Origin: Lentzea terrae
GTDB taxonomy: Bacteria; Actinomycetota; Actinomycetes; Mycobacteriales; Pseudonocardiaceae
Assembly: GCF_003265345.1 (NCBI RefSeq)
Contig: NZ_QFWW01000034.1
Location: 129,652-193,651 of the forward strand
DNA: 64,000 nucleotides
Direction: 5' to 3'
How positions within the stretch are numbered: the stretch's first letter is position 1; each line of letters starts with the position of its first letter. Made by a program: the position numbers and the translations under genes. The notes beneath the pieces were generated by a model. It made no database searches. It was not told the origin of the DNA and was given only the letters and a program-made list of their open reading frames with translations. Below, in pieces: positions 32,247 through 39,458 of this stretch.

Positions 32247-32921
32247 GTGCTGGTGCACGAGGACTTCCTGGCTCTCCGCTTCCCCGCGGACGCGCGCGAA
32301 GTGGCGCCGGTGCGACACCAACTCCGCGAGTGGCTGCAGGGCAGCGGTTTCGGTGAGGACGAGGCAAGCGATCTCGTCCTCGCGGTGAGCGAGGCGGTGA
32401 ACAACTCCGTCGAACACGCTTATCCCGCCCCTGCGCGCGGCACCGTCGAGGTGCGCGCCCGGCTCGGCAGGGACGGCACGGTCGACATCGACGTCACCGA
32501 CCACGGCCAGTGGCGTGTCCCGCCGCCCGCACTCACCATGCGCGGCCGAGGACTCCTGCTCATGCGGGAGAGCGTGGACGAGGTCGTGATCGACCGCTCG
32601 GCGAGAGGCACGACCGTGCGACTGCGCCGCGCCCGTTCTCCGGTGGCGCTCGATCCGCAGGTGGAGCCCGGCTGCAAAGTCCACGTGTACGAGACCTCCT
32701 CCGGCGTCGTCGCCGTCGTCCGGGGCAACGTGCCCGCGGAGGCCGGACCGTCTCTGCGGCGAACACTCGTCACGGCTGCGCGAGGCGGGACCGTGCCGCT
32801 GACCGTGGACGTCACTCACCTGGGTGAGGAGCGGTCCGGCGTCGAGCACGCACTCCGCGCGGTCGCCGAGGCGCTGGAGGCGGCTGGAAACCGCCTCACC
32901 GTGCGGGACGGGCTGAACTAA
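32247..32921 (+). CDS. RsbW-like kinase fused to a STAS-like domain
   Basis: A 224-residue protein. Residues about 5-125 form a GHKL kinase domain (DLVLAVSEAVNNSVEHAYPA is the N box, VTDHGQWRVPPP the G1 loop, RGRGLLLMRESVDEV the G2 loop). Residues about 140-224 look like a STAS domain (VHVYETSSGVVAVVRGNVPA, then VDVTHLGEERSGVEHALRAV), with a Ser where STAS proteins are phosphorylated. GTG 32247 has GGGAGGA 5 bases upstream. It is divergent from rsbW-sigF and convergent with the STAS gene (4-base overlap). A kinase joined to its own type of substrate is inferred; the STAS call is less certain than the kinase. Confidence 0.78.
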   Translation: MLVHEDFLALRFPADAREVAPVRHQLREWLQGSGFGEDEASDLVLAVSEAVNNSVEHAYPAPARGTVEVRARLGRDGTVDIDVTDHGQWRVPPPALTMRGRGLLLMRESVDEVVIDRSARGTTVRLRRARSPVALDPQVEPGCKVHVYETSSGVVAVVRGNVPAEAGPSLRRTLVTAARGGTVPLTVDVTHLGEERSGVEHALRAVAEALEAAGNRLTVRDGLN

Positions 32922-33280
32922 GCGCTCAGGGCAGCGTCCACGGACTCGTGCACGCTGAACACCTCACCGAGCCCCGTGGCCTCCAGAGGCCGGGTAACAG
33001 CCCGTGCGGTGGCCACGACCTTGAGAGCCGCGGAATGTTGTGGCGCGAGCCGCGCGGCCTCCACCAGCACCGCCAGTCCGGCCGAACCGAGGAACGTCAC
33101 ACCCTTCATGTCGATCACGAAGGTGCCGCCGTCGGCCAGGCCGTTGACCAGGGCGTCGCGCAACGCGGGCGCGGACACCATGTCGACCTCGCCGGACACG
33201 GCGAGCACCGTGACACCGGCCGCCGGCTGAGTCGCCGACAGTGCGATGGTCTGCTCCGCTCGCGGGTCCTGCACAGTCAC
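32918..33280 (-). CDS. STAS-domain anti-anti-sigma factor
   Basis: A 120-residue single-domain STAS protein (RsbV/BldG/RsfA class). FVIDMKGVTFLGSAGLAVLV carries phosphorylatable Ser66. VLAVSGEVDMVSAPALRDAL is the N-terminal strand-helix. GTG 33280 has GGGAG 7 bases upstream. Unphosphorylated it would bind RsbW and free SigF; which of the two neighbouring kinases acts on it is unknown. It has its own SigF-type promoter. Confidence 0.9.
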   Translation of the reverse strand: MTVQDPRAEQTIALSATQPAAGVTVLAVSGEVDMVSAPALRDALVNGLADGGTFVIDMKGVTFLGSAGLAVLVEAARLAPQHSAALKVVATARAVTRPLEATGLGEVFSVHESVDAALSA

Positions 33281-33402
33281 CGATGTTCTCCCTCTCGCAC
33301 CCAGGGAGCCGCCACTGCAGCGGCTCCGTCGCGGCTGCTGGCTCAACCGCTGCGACGTCACCGTACGGGAGAGGCCGCTCGCCAGGACAGGTCGGGGAGT
33401 TC

Positions 33403-33428
33403 GTACCCGTGCAGGAGAAATCTCAAAC
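33403..33428 (-). promoter_or_regulatory. SigF-type promoter of the STAS gene
   Basis: On the minus strand: GTTT (33425-33428), a 16-base spacer, GGGTAC (33403-33408), a full match to the SigF consensus. It lies about 120 bases before the STAS GTG at 33280 and overlaps the last codons of the ANTAR gene. Confidence 0.65.
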
Positions 33429-34088
33429 GTGCAGCGCCTCCCAAAGTCGCTGCGCGGTGTCGTAGGCGATCTTCGGTGGCGGGGTCATGTTGTCGGCGTC
33501 CTCCAGCTCCCCGGCGGCCACCAGGACCAGCGCCATCGCCACGTCCCGCAGCTTCACGTTCGCGTGCTGGCTGGCCCGCACGAGCAGCTCGAAAGCATCA
33601 CCCGGTGTGCAGGGCCGCGCGCCCATCAGCAGACCCTTCGCCTGCTCGATGTAGCGCCGGTGCTGCACCATCCGCACCATCTGGTCCGCTCTGAGCACCT
33701 CGCCGGCGCAGAACTCCACCACCGCGGCGGCCGTCGCGACGAGCGGCTCGACCTCCTCGATGGCCTTGAGGTCCTCCGGCCGTGGCGGGTGGTCCAGGTA
33801 CACGGTCAGCACCACCGGCCCACCGTCACCCCAGCTGCCCGGCACCGCCACGACGTCGAGGTCGCCGATCTTGCCGGTGACCTGCCGCTCGTCGCGCGAG
33901 GCGTCGACGAGCGGACCCTCCTGCCCCTCCACCTGCGCCTGGTCCAGCTCTTTCGCGACGCCGACGGTCCTGAGCACCGCCCCGTCCGGCCACACGCTCA
34001 GCCCGACGCCGCGGCACCCGTCCAGTTGCTCGCACAGGTGGTCCATCAAGCGCGTGATCAGCTCACCACCGAATTTCACCTGTTCCAC
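33423..34088 (-). CDS. GAF-ANTAR RNA-binding regulator
   Basis: A 221-residue protein. Residues 1-140 are a GAF-like sensor (LCEQLDGCRGVGLSVWPDGA, VVLTVYLDHPPRPEDLKAIE). The C-terminal ANTAR domain is HRRYIEQAKGLLMGARPCTP, then AFELLVRASQHANVKLRDVA, with the Ala/Lys/Arg pattern that binds paired hexanucleotide RNA loops as an antiterminator. It lies upstream of and in the same direction as the STAS gene. GAF-ANTAR proteins are common beside stress sigma genes in actinobacteria. The GTG start at 34088 is likely. Confidence 0.88.
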   Translation of the reverse strand: MEQVKFGGELITRLMDHLCEQLDGCRGVGLSVWPDGAVLRTVGVAKELDQAQVEGQEGPLVDASRDERQVTGKIGDLDVVAVPGSWGDGGPVVLTVYLDHPPRPEDLKAIEEVEPLVATAAAVVEFCAGEVLRADQMVRMVQHRRYIEQAKGLLMGARPCTPGDAFELLVRASQHANVKLRDVAMALVLVAAGELEDADNMTPPPKIAYDTAQRLWEALHV

Positions 34089-34256
34089 CAGGCGAGGTTA
34101 TGCCCTGCCGATGCCCGGCACGAGACGTGCGGTCGTCGGCGTACGACGAACGGTTGCGCAGGCAAGCACCCGTTCATCCGTCCCACTTCGGGCCCGAACA
34201 GCTCGGCGCGCGGTTTGATCCAGTTAACGCTTAGGACCCAAACAGGACACGTGTTC

Positions 34257-34284
34257 TGAACCACAGTCCGCCAGAATTCGTTCT
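34257..34284 (+). promoter_or_regulatory. SigL-type ECF promoter candidate
   Basis: TGAACC (34257-34262), a 16-base spacer, CGTTCT (34279-34284), 57 bases before the ATG at 34342. It has the same boxes and spacing as the ECF sigma operon promoter at 12524. Confidence 0.5.
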
Positions 34285-34341
34285 CAGGGATAACGCCGGA
34301 GCCCCGGTGCACGACATCCCTGATGTCACGGAGGGACTGAA

Positions 34342-34545
34342 ATGAGAACCGCCATGGAGACCCAGCCGCAGCAGGCAGCGGAACTGCCCACGACGCCGTG
34401 CAGCGTCGTGTGGAGCCGAGGCCACGCGTACGTGCTCGAGGGTCTTCGCGCGCGCTGGGTGGGCCGGGACGACCGGGGCCGCCCGCACGCCATCTCCGGC
34501 GCCGAGATGCAGCGCCGAGGCTGGACGCTCTTCAAGACAGCCTGA
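34342..34545 (+). CDS. Small hypothetical protein
   Basis: A 67-residue protein beginning MRTAMETQPQQAAELP, with a compact basic/aromatic part (SVVWSRGHAYVLEGLRARWV, then AEMQRRGWTLFKTA). A GGAGGGA site lies 6 bases before the ATG, and a SigL-type promoter is seen upstream. It has no signal peptide and no recognised family. The flanks (34089-34341 and 34546-34655) hold no other gene. Confidence 0.65.
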   Translation: MRTAMETQPQQAAELPTTPCSVVWSRGHAYVLEGLRARWVGRDDRGRPHAISGAEMQRRGWTLFKTA

Positions 34546-34655
34546 AGTTTTACCTGCAAGAAACGAACGCTCCGCACGAAACCCGCAACCAGACGCACCG
34601 CGAGCCGTGACGCCATCCGGCAGCCAGTGCGCAGTCACTCGTTTAGAGTGCGGGT

Positions 34656-35237
34656 GTGCGTGATCCGGCTGATCGCCTGCTGACGATTCCGAACCTGCTC
34701 AGCGTGTTGCGGCTGGCCGGTGTTCCGCTCTTCCTGTACCTGTTGCTCGGACCCCGCGCAGACGGCTGGGCGCTGCTCGTCCTCGTCTTCGCGGGGCTTT
34801 CCGACTGGTTGGACGGCAAGCTCGCGCGCTGGCTCAACCAGATGAGCAACCTGGGCGCGCTGCTCGATCCCGCCGCCGACCGCCTCTACGTGTTCTGCAC
34901 GCTGTTGGCGTTCGTGATCAGGGACATCGTTCCGCTCTGGATCGCCCTGGTGCTCGTGGGGCGAGAGGTCGTCGTCGGCATCTGCCTGCTGGTCCTGCGC
35001 GGACGGGGCTGGGGCCCGTTCGAGGTCACCTACCTGGGCAAGGCCGCGACGTTCAACCTGCTGTACGCGTTCCCGCTCCTGCTGCTCGCGCAGGGCGACT
35101 CGGCGTGGGCCCAGGTCGCCCAGCCGTTCGCCTACGCGTTCACTGTCTGGGGCGGGGCGCTCTACCTGTGGTCGGCGCTGCTGTACGTCTACCAGTTCTT
35201 CCTGGCCCTGCGGGTCACTCCCACCAAGGCCGCGTGA
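34656..35237 (+). CDS. CDP-alcohol phosphatidyltransferase (PgsA2-like)
   Basis: A 193-residue membrane enzyme of phospholipid synthesis. The motif D-x2-D-G-x2-A-R-x8-G-x3-D-x3-D is complete (DWLDGKLARW, then NLGALLDPAADR). It has about five to six helices. It transfers a phosphatidyl group from CDP-diacylglycerol to an alcohol, probably glycerol-phosphate or phosphatidylglycerol. In Mycobacterium, pgsA2 lies just upstream of gcvH-garA, as here. The GTG start is at 34656. Confidence 0.88.
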   Translation: MRDPADRLLTIPNLLSVLRLAGVPLFLYLLLGPRADGWALLVLVFAGLSDWLDGKLARWLNQMSNLGALLDPAADRLYVFCTLLAFVIRDIVPLWIALVLVGREVVVGICLLVLRGRGWGPFEVTYLGKAATFNLLYAFPLLLLAQGDSAWAQVAQPFAYAFTVWGGALYLWSALLYVYQFFLALRVTPTKAA

Positions 35238-35279
35238 AAAGATCACCCCATACAGGTTCAGCACGAGGAGCGCAGTGAG

Positions 35280-35663
35280 TTGATTCCCGAGGAGCTTCGC
35301 TACACCGAGGAGCACGAGTGGGTCGCCAGCACGGGCGAGAACACCGTGCGCGTCGGCATCACCGACTACGCCCAGGAACAGCTCGGTGACGTCGTCTTCG
35401 TCCAGCTGCCCGAGGTCGGTCACACCGTCTCCGCCGGCGACACGTTCGGCGAGGTCGAGTCCACCAAGAGCGTCTCCGACCTCTACTCGCCGCTCGACGG
35501 TGAGGTCGTCGCCATCAACGACGCGTTGGTGCAGACGCCGGACTCGGTCAACACCGACCCGTACGGCGAGGGCTGGATGGTCGAGATCCGCGTGAACGAC
35601 CCCGAGGCGCTGGAAGGCCTGCTGGACGCGGACGGGTACAAGGCGTTGGTGGAGAAGGAGTGA
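35280..35663 (+). CDS. gcvH: Glycine cleavage system H protein
   Basis: A 127-residue lipoyl carrier that shuttles the methylamine group between the P, T and L proteins. FGEVESTKSVSDLYSPLDGE carries the lipoylated Lys63, and RYTEEHEWV is the conserved start region. Length is standard. The start codon is TTG (35280) with GAGGAG 9 bases upstream; no ATG/GTG fits the conserved N-terminus. Its stop overlaps an in-frame GTG at 35660 of the downstream garA region. Confidence 0.96.
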   Translation: MIPEELRYTEEHEWVASTGENTVRVGITDYAQEQLGDVVFVQLPEVGHTVSAGDTFGEVESTKSVSDLYSPLDGEVVAINDALVQTPDSVNTDPYGEGWMVEIRVNDPEALEGLLDADGYKALVEKE

Positions 35664-35776
35664 CGTCGATCTTTCGCCGGATCTTCGGCCGGAAGGGGAG
35701 CCGCTCCTCGGGTGGCGACCCGAACGCGATAGGTTTTACCGGAAGTGACGGATCCAGCAGCAGGAGGAGAGCTCAG

Positions 35777-36235
35777 GTGAGCACGAACGACGGCCCAGGC
35801 GTTCCGCCGGAGCAGTCCCCGGAGCGGACCTCCGTCTTCCGGGCGGACTTCCTCCAGGAGATGGAGGGCGGCGCCGAGGCGCCCGCCCAGGAGCCGGCCG
35901 TTGCCGGCGTTGACGCCCTTCCCGCCGGTTCCGCGCTGCTCGTGGTGAAGCGCGGCCCGAACGCCGGTTCCCGGTTCCTGCTGGACCGCGACACGACGAG
36001 CGCCGGGCGCCACCCCGACAGCGACATCTTCCTGGACGACGTGACGGTCTCGCGCCGCCACGCCGAGTTCCGCCGGGAGAGCGGCGAGTTCGTCGTCATC
36101 GACGTTGGCAGCCTCAACGGCACCTACGTCAACCGCGAGCCGGTCGACCAGGCCGTCCTCGCGAACGGCGACGAGGTCCAGATCGGCAAGTTCCGCCTCG
36201 TCTTCCTGACGGGTCCTGGCTCCGCGGGAGCCTGA
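35777..36235 (+). CDS. garA: FHA-domain metabolic regulator GarA
   Basis: A 152-residue homologue of mycobacterial GarA and corynebacterial OdhI, which bind 2-oxoglutarate dehydrogenase and glutamate dehydrogenase. The N-terminal phosphorylation region TSVFRADFLQEM and the FHA domain (SALLVVKRGPNAGSRFLLDR, AGRHPDSDIFLDDVTVSRRH, VDVGSLNGTYVNREPVD, NGDEVQIGKFRLVFLTGP) are nearly identical to the family. GTG 35777 is chosen for its AGGAGGAG site 7 bases upstream and normal length; GTG 35660 would add 39 residues (IFRRIFGRKG..) coupled to gcvH. The motif reads ERTS instead of ETTS. Confidence 0.93.
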   Translation: MSTNDGPGVPPEQSPERTSVFRADFLQEMEGGAEAPAQEPAVAGVDALPAGSALLVVKRGPNAGSRFLLDRDTTSAGRHPDSDIFLDDVTVSRRHAEFRRESGEFVVIDVGSLNGTYVNREPVDQAVLANGDEVQIGKFRLVFLTGPGSAGA

Positions 36236-36238
36236 CGA

Positions 36239-36826
36239 GTGCCGGCCGGGCGGCCACAACGTGGGGGACTGAGCATCGGGGCGGTGCTTTCGCAGCTCCG
36301 CCCCGAGTTCCCAGAGGTCACCATCTCCAAGATCCGCTTCCTGGAAGCGGAGGGGCTGGTCCGCCCGGCGCGCACGGCCTCCGGCTACCGCCAGTTCTCC
36401 ACGGCGGACGTCGAGAGGCTGCGTTTTGTGCTGTCCGCACAACGCGACAGATACCTGCCCCTCAAGGTGATCCGCGAACAGCTCGACGCCGCCCAGGTGG
36501 ACTCCACTGCGGTTACGCGCGTGGAACTGCTGGCCCAGACCGGAATCAGCGCCGAACAGCTGTCCCAGCTGGAACGTGACGGTCTGCTGCGCGCCGGTCC
36601 GGGTGGCCGGTTCACCACCGAAGACATCACCGCGCTCCGCACGATCCGGACGATGACCGGACTCGGCGTCGAGCGCGAACACCTGCGCGCTGTTCGCGCT
36701 GCGGCGGACCACGAGGTGGTTCTGCTGAAGTCTTTCTCAGATCCCGAGACGGTCCGGGAATTGGCTGACCTGTTCACCTCGTTGCACACGTTGTTGGTAA
36801 GAGCAGGCTTGCGCCAATCATCTTGA
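36239..36826 (+). CDS. ftsR: MerR-family regulator FtsR
   Basis: A 195-residue protein with an N-terminal MerR winged helix (LSIGAVLSQLRPEFPEVTIS, then IRFLEAEGLVRPARTASGYR, RQFSTADVERL) and a longer C-terminal part with a second helix-turn-helix-like region. It corresponds in position and sequence to Rv1828, the corynebacterial FtsR activator of ftsZ. The GTG start at 36239 is 4 bases after the garA stop, so they share a transcript. Confidence 0.9.
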   Translation: MPAGRPQRGGLSIGAVLSQLRPEFPEVTISKIRFLEAEGLVRPARTASGYRQFSTADVERLRFVLSAQRDRYLPLKVIREQLDAAQVDSTAVTRVELLAQTGISAEQLSQLERDGLLRAGPGGRFTTEDITALRTIRTMTGLGVEREHLRAVRAAADHEVVLLKSFSDPETVRELADLFTSLHTLLVRAGLRQSS

Positions 36827-36950
36827 TCACTTTCTGCCCGCAACGATTGAGCACACGGCCCGCTTGGCGGGTAGCGTCGAACGCATACGCCGGGGGATGC
36901 TCGGAGACGTTCCGGGTACTCCCCAACGAGTCAGAGGGAGGCGAGACCCG

Positions 36951-37424
36951 ATGAGCGAGATGCGCGTCGTGGGCGTCCGGGTGGAGCTGCCCCAGAACCA
37001 GCCGATCCTCCTGCTGCGCGAAACCGAGGGTGAGCGCTACCTGCCGATCTGGATCGGCTCGGTCGAGGCCACGGCCATCGCACTCGAGCAACAGGGCGTA
37101 CGGCCGGCCCGCCCGCTGACACACGACCTGCTCAAGGACGTCATCGGAGCGCTGGGCCGCAACCTCGAGCAGGTGCGGATCACCGACCTGCAGGAGGGCA
37201 CCTTCTTCGCCGAGCTCGTGTTCGACGGCGACGTGCGGGTCTCCGCGCGGCCCTCGGACTCGGTGGCCCTGGCGTTGCGCGTCGGCGTGCCCATCCACGC
37301 CGAGGAGTCGGTGCTGGCAGAAGCCGGCCTGATCATCCCCGACGAGCAGGAGGACGAGGTCGAGAAGTTCCGCGAGTTCCTCGACTCGGTCTCGCCGGAG
37401 GACTTCCGCGGCGCCGACACCTGA
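36951..37424 (+). CDS. Bifunctional nuclease (BFN/DUF151) family protein
   Basis: A 157-residue protein with the DUF151 core: NQPILLLRETEGERYLPIWI, EATAIALEQQGVRPARPLTH, and RPSDSVALALRVGVPIHAEE. It matches Rv1829, the gene next to Rv1828 in Mycobacterium. The family has reported non-specific nuclease activity, but the cellular role is unclear. ATG 36951 has GGGAGG upstream. The C-terminal tail is acidic (DEQEDEVEKFREFLDSV). Confidence 0.9.
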   Translation: MSEMRVVGVRVELPQNQPILLLRETEGERYLPIWIGSVEATAIALEQQGVRPARPLTHDLLKDVIGALGRNLEQVRITDLQEGTFFAELVFDGDVRVSARPSDSVALALRVGVPIHAEESVLAEAGLIIPDEQEDEVEKFREFLDSVSPEDFRGADT

Positions 37425-37532
37425 GTTTTGCAGTGTGTCGCTGTCTGTCTCGTTTGGAACCGCGGTAACCCACCGGCATGTCGCTCATTCGGGCTACTTT
37501 CTGCTCGATTTGCTCGCTAAACGATCACTAAA

Positions 37533-37562
37533 CGTCACCTGAACGTGTTAGTTCGGGTGACG
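37533..37562. promoter_or_regulatory. Inverted repeat upstream of the second merR gene
   Basis: CGTCACCTGAAC (37533-37544), a 6-base spacer, GTTCGGGTGACG (37551-37562): 11 of 12 pairs. Just upstream CTAAACG occurs twice (37517-37523 and 37528-37534). It lies in the 305-base gap 37425-37729, which holds no gene. It is a candidate binding site for one of the two neighbouring MerR proteins, or an RNA hairpin in a long leader. Confidence 0.55.
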
Positions 37563-37729
37563 GTATGACTCTCCACTTGAGGTTGAGGGTCGACACTCCC
37601 CGCGCGTCGCGTTGACCTGCCCTCTGACCGGTCTTACCGTCGAACTCGAGTGGACGTCGCTGGTTTGCGTGAGCTGACGTAGCGGCTTGACGGCCATGAG
37701 TTTCGTGGCCGTTCCGAGGGGAGGCAGGC

Positions 37730-38296
37730 GTGGTCGAGGAAGCGCCCGTTCGGGCCGAATCCGGGCAGCAGGGTGAGCTGTTCCCGGACTCCTCGCTGCC
37801 GGACGAGCTCGTCGGCTACCGGGGTCCCGCGGCGTGTCAGATCGCGGGCATCACGTACCGGCAGCTCGACTACTGGGCCAGGACCGGGCTCGTCGCTCCG
37901 ACGGTGCGGATGGCTCACGGCTCCGGCAGCCAGCGGTTGTACTCCTTCAAGGACATCCTGGTGCTGAAGGTGGTCAAGCGGCTGCTGGACACCGGGGTCT
38001 CGCTGCAGAACATCAGGGTCGCGGTCGACCACCTGCGCCGCCGCGGCGTGCAGGACCTGGCTCGCATCACCCTCTTCTCGGACGGCACGACCGTCTACGA
38101 GTGCACCTCTCCGGAAGAGGTCGTCGACCTGCTGCAGGGCGGTCAGGGCGTGTTCGGCATCGCGGTGTCCGGTGCGATGCGGGAGATCAGCGGCACGATC
38201 CACGAGTTCCCGGCCGAACGTGCGGACGGCGTGGAGATCGCTCCCATGACGGAGGACGAGCTGGCCCGTCGCCGGCGGGAACGCGCGACCGGCTGA
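37730..38296 (+). CDS. MerR-family regulator (Rv1830-like)
   Basis: A 188-residue protein. The MerR domain reads YRGPAACQIAGITYRQLDYW, then ARTGLVAPTVR and SQRLYSFKDILVLKVVKRLL; the C-terminal part holds VSLQNIRVAVDHLRRRGVQD, then VYECTSPEEVVDLLQGGQGV. It matches Rv1830 in the conserved gcvH-garA neighbourhood. No metal-binding cysteines are seen at MerR sensor positions, so it is not a metal regulator. The GTG start at 37730 has GAGG upstream. The long leader with an inverted repeat suggests its own regulation. Confidence 0.88.
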   Translation: MVEEAPVRAESGQQGELFPDSSLPDELVGYRGPAACQIAGITYRQLDYWARTGLVAPTVRMAHGSGSQRLYSFKDILVLKVVKRLLDTGVSLQNIRVAVDHLRRRGVQDLARITLFSDGTTVYECTSPEEVVDLLQGGQGVFGIAVSGAMREISGTIHEFPAERADGVEIAPMTEDELARRRRERATG

Positions 38297-38375
38297 GCGA
38301 ACGTGGCCGACTGGCTCTCCCTCGTGGCCGGTCGGCAGCAGCGTTGTGATCATGGCGCTCCCTAGCGTTGAGCGC

Positions 38376-39146
38376 ATGAACTGCACACCCTCCGCGCAGG
38401 TCGTGAAGGTGCTCGCGGCCGCGGTGCGGCGAGCGTCCCAGCAGGGGGCCGGCTTCGTCAGCTGGACCGATGACGACAGCGGTGTCCTCGCCGAGCCTGA
38501 TCCGGACGTCATGGCGCTGATGCGCACCGCCCACCACCACGCTCGCGTCGATCCGGCGTTGCCGCTGAGCCGCGCGCTGGACGAGCGCTTGCGGGCCGCG
38601 ATCGCCGAGGCCGGCGACGGCGTGCTGACCACGGCCCATCTGTCGCCGGGGCTCAAGGGTGCGGAACCGGAGGAAGCTCCGGTCGTGTGGCTGCTGCGCA
38701 AGGCAGGGGCGCTGGAAGGCGACTCCGGTGGCTGGTACGTGCGTTGGCTGACCAAGCTCGCCGCGCGCGGCGGCGGACCGGTGCTGCCGGCCGTGCGCGC
38801 CGAGGCCGAGCGGCTCGCGGTGGCCGCCGGACGCACGGAGGCCACGGCCGCGGACCTGGTGGCGGCGGTGCTGACGATCGACCACCAGCTGACCGTCGCT
38901 GGACGACGCTTGCGCCAAGAGTTCGAGTCCGGCGGCGCGGCGGCGTTGCGTGCGGCTGGCGTGGATCCGGCCACGTTGCCGGCCGCGACCGGGGCCGGGA
39001 TCGAGCGGTTCATCGAGGGCGCGAGGCTCGTCGCGGCCCAGCGCGGAGACGACGTCGTGGGCACCGCGCACCTGCTCATGGCGGTGCGCGACGACCTGCT
39101 GGACCCGGTCGGGCGGGTGCTGCGAGGTCTCGCTGTTGAGACGTAG
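38376..39146 (+). CDS. Clp N-domain-like protein of unknown function
   Basis: A 256-residue soluble, Ala-rich helical protein. Two repeats resemble the ClpA/ClpC N-terminal substrate-adaptor fold (VVKVLAAAVRRASQQGAGFV in the first half; VVGTAHLLMAVRDDLLDPVG in the second). No ATPase domain is present. ATG 38376 is chosen because TAGCGT lies 7 bases upstream and suggests a leaderless transcript; GTG 38346 is in frame. It is located where Mycobacterium has Rv1831. The role is unknown. Confidence 0.65.
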   Translation: MNCTPSAQVVKVLAAAVRRASQQGAGFVSWTDDDSGVLAEPDPDVMALMRTAHHHARVDPALPLSRALDERLRAAIAEAGDGVLTTAHLSPGLKGAEPEEAPVVWLLRKAGALEGDSGGWYVRWLTKLAARGGGPVLPAVRAEAERLAVAAGRTEATAADLVAAVLTIDHQLTVAGRRLRQEFESGGAAALRAAGVDPATLPAATGAGIERFIEGARLVAAQRGDDVVGTAHLLMAVRDDLLDPVGRVLRGLAVET

Positions 39147-39210
39147 GTCGCGTCCCTAGCGACTAGCCGGGCTGCCTGCGGGTATTCTTCGCGGGTAGTC
39201 GCTGAACTCA

Positions 39211-39420
39211 GGCGGGAGAGACCGGGTTTCGAGCCCGGCGCCGAAGGAGCAAGTCCCTCCCCGGGAACCTCTCAGGCATCCAGGACCGCCAGAGCGAGAC
39301 GCCTCTGGAAAGTGGACCTCTGTGCTTGATCATTTGGGGTCCCGCCGACGGTGAAAGCCCGTGCAGTTGCGGGTGAACCTCTCAGGCGCCCGATGTCGGG
39401 TACGGACAGAGCGGGGAGGG
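39211..39420 (+). promoter_or_regulatory. Tandem glycine riboswitch
   Basis: Two glycine aptamers precede gcvP. Aptamer 1 (about 39211-39300) has GGGAGAGACC, a P2 hairpin, GCGCCGAAGGAGC and CCTCTCAGGC. Aptamer 2 (about 39302-39420) has GGAAAG in place of GGAGAG, an enlarged P2 hairpin (GGACC with GGGTCC), GCCGACGG, CCTCTCAGGC and GGACAGAG. Glycine binding would switch on the glycine cleavage gene downstream. The region ends about 40 bases before the gcvP ATG. Confidence 0.92.
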
Positions 39421-39458
39421 CACAAGACACGTGTGCCCGCAGCCCCCGGAGGCGTTTG

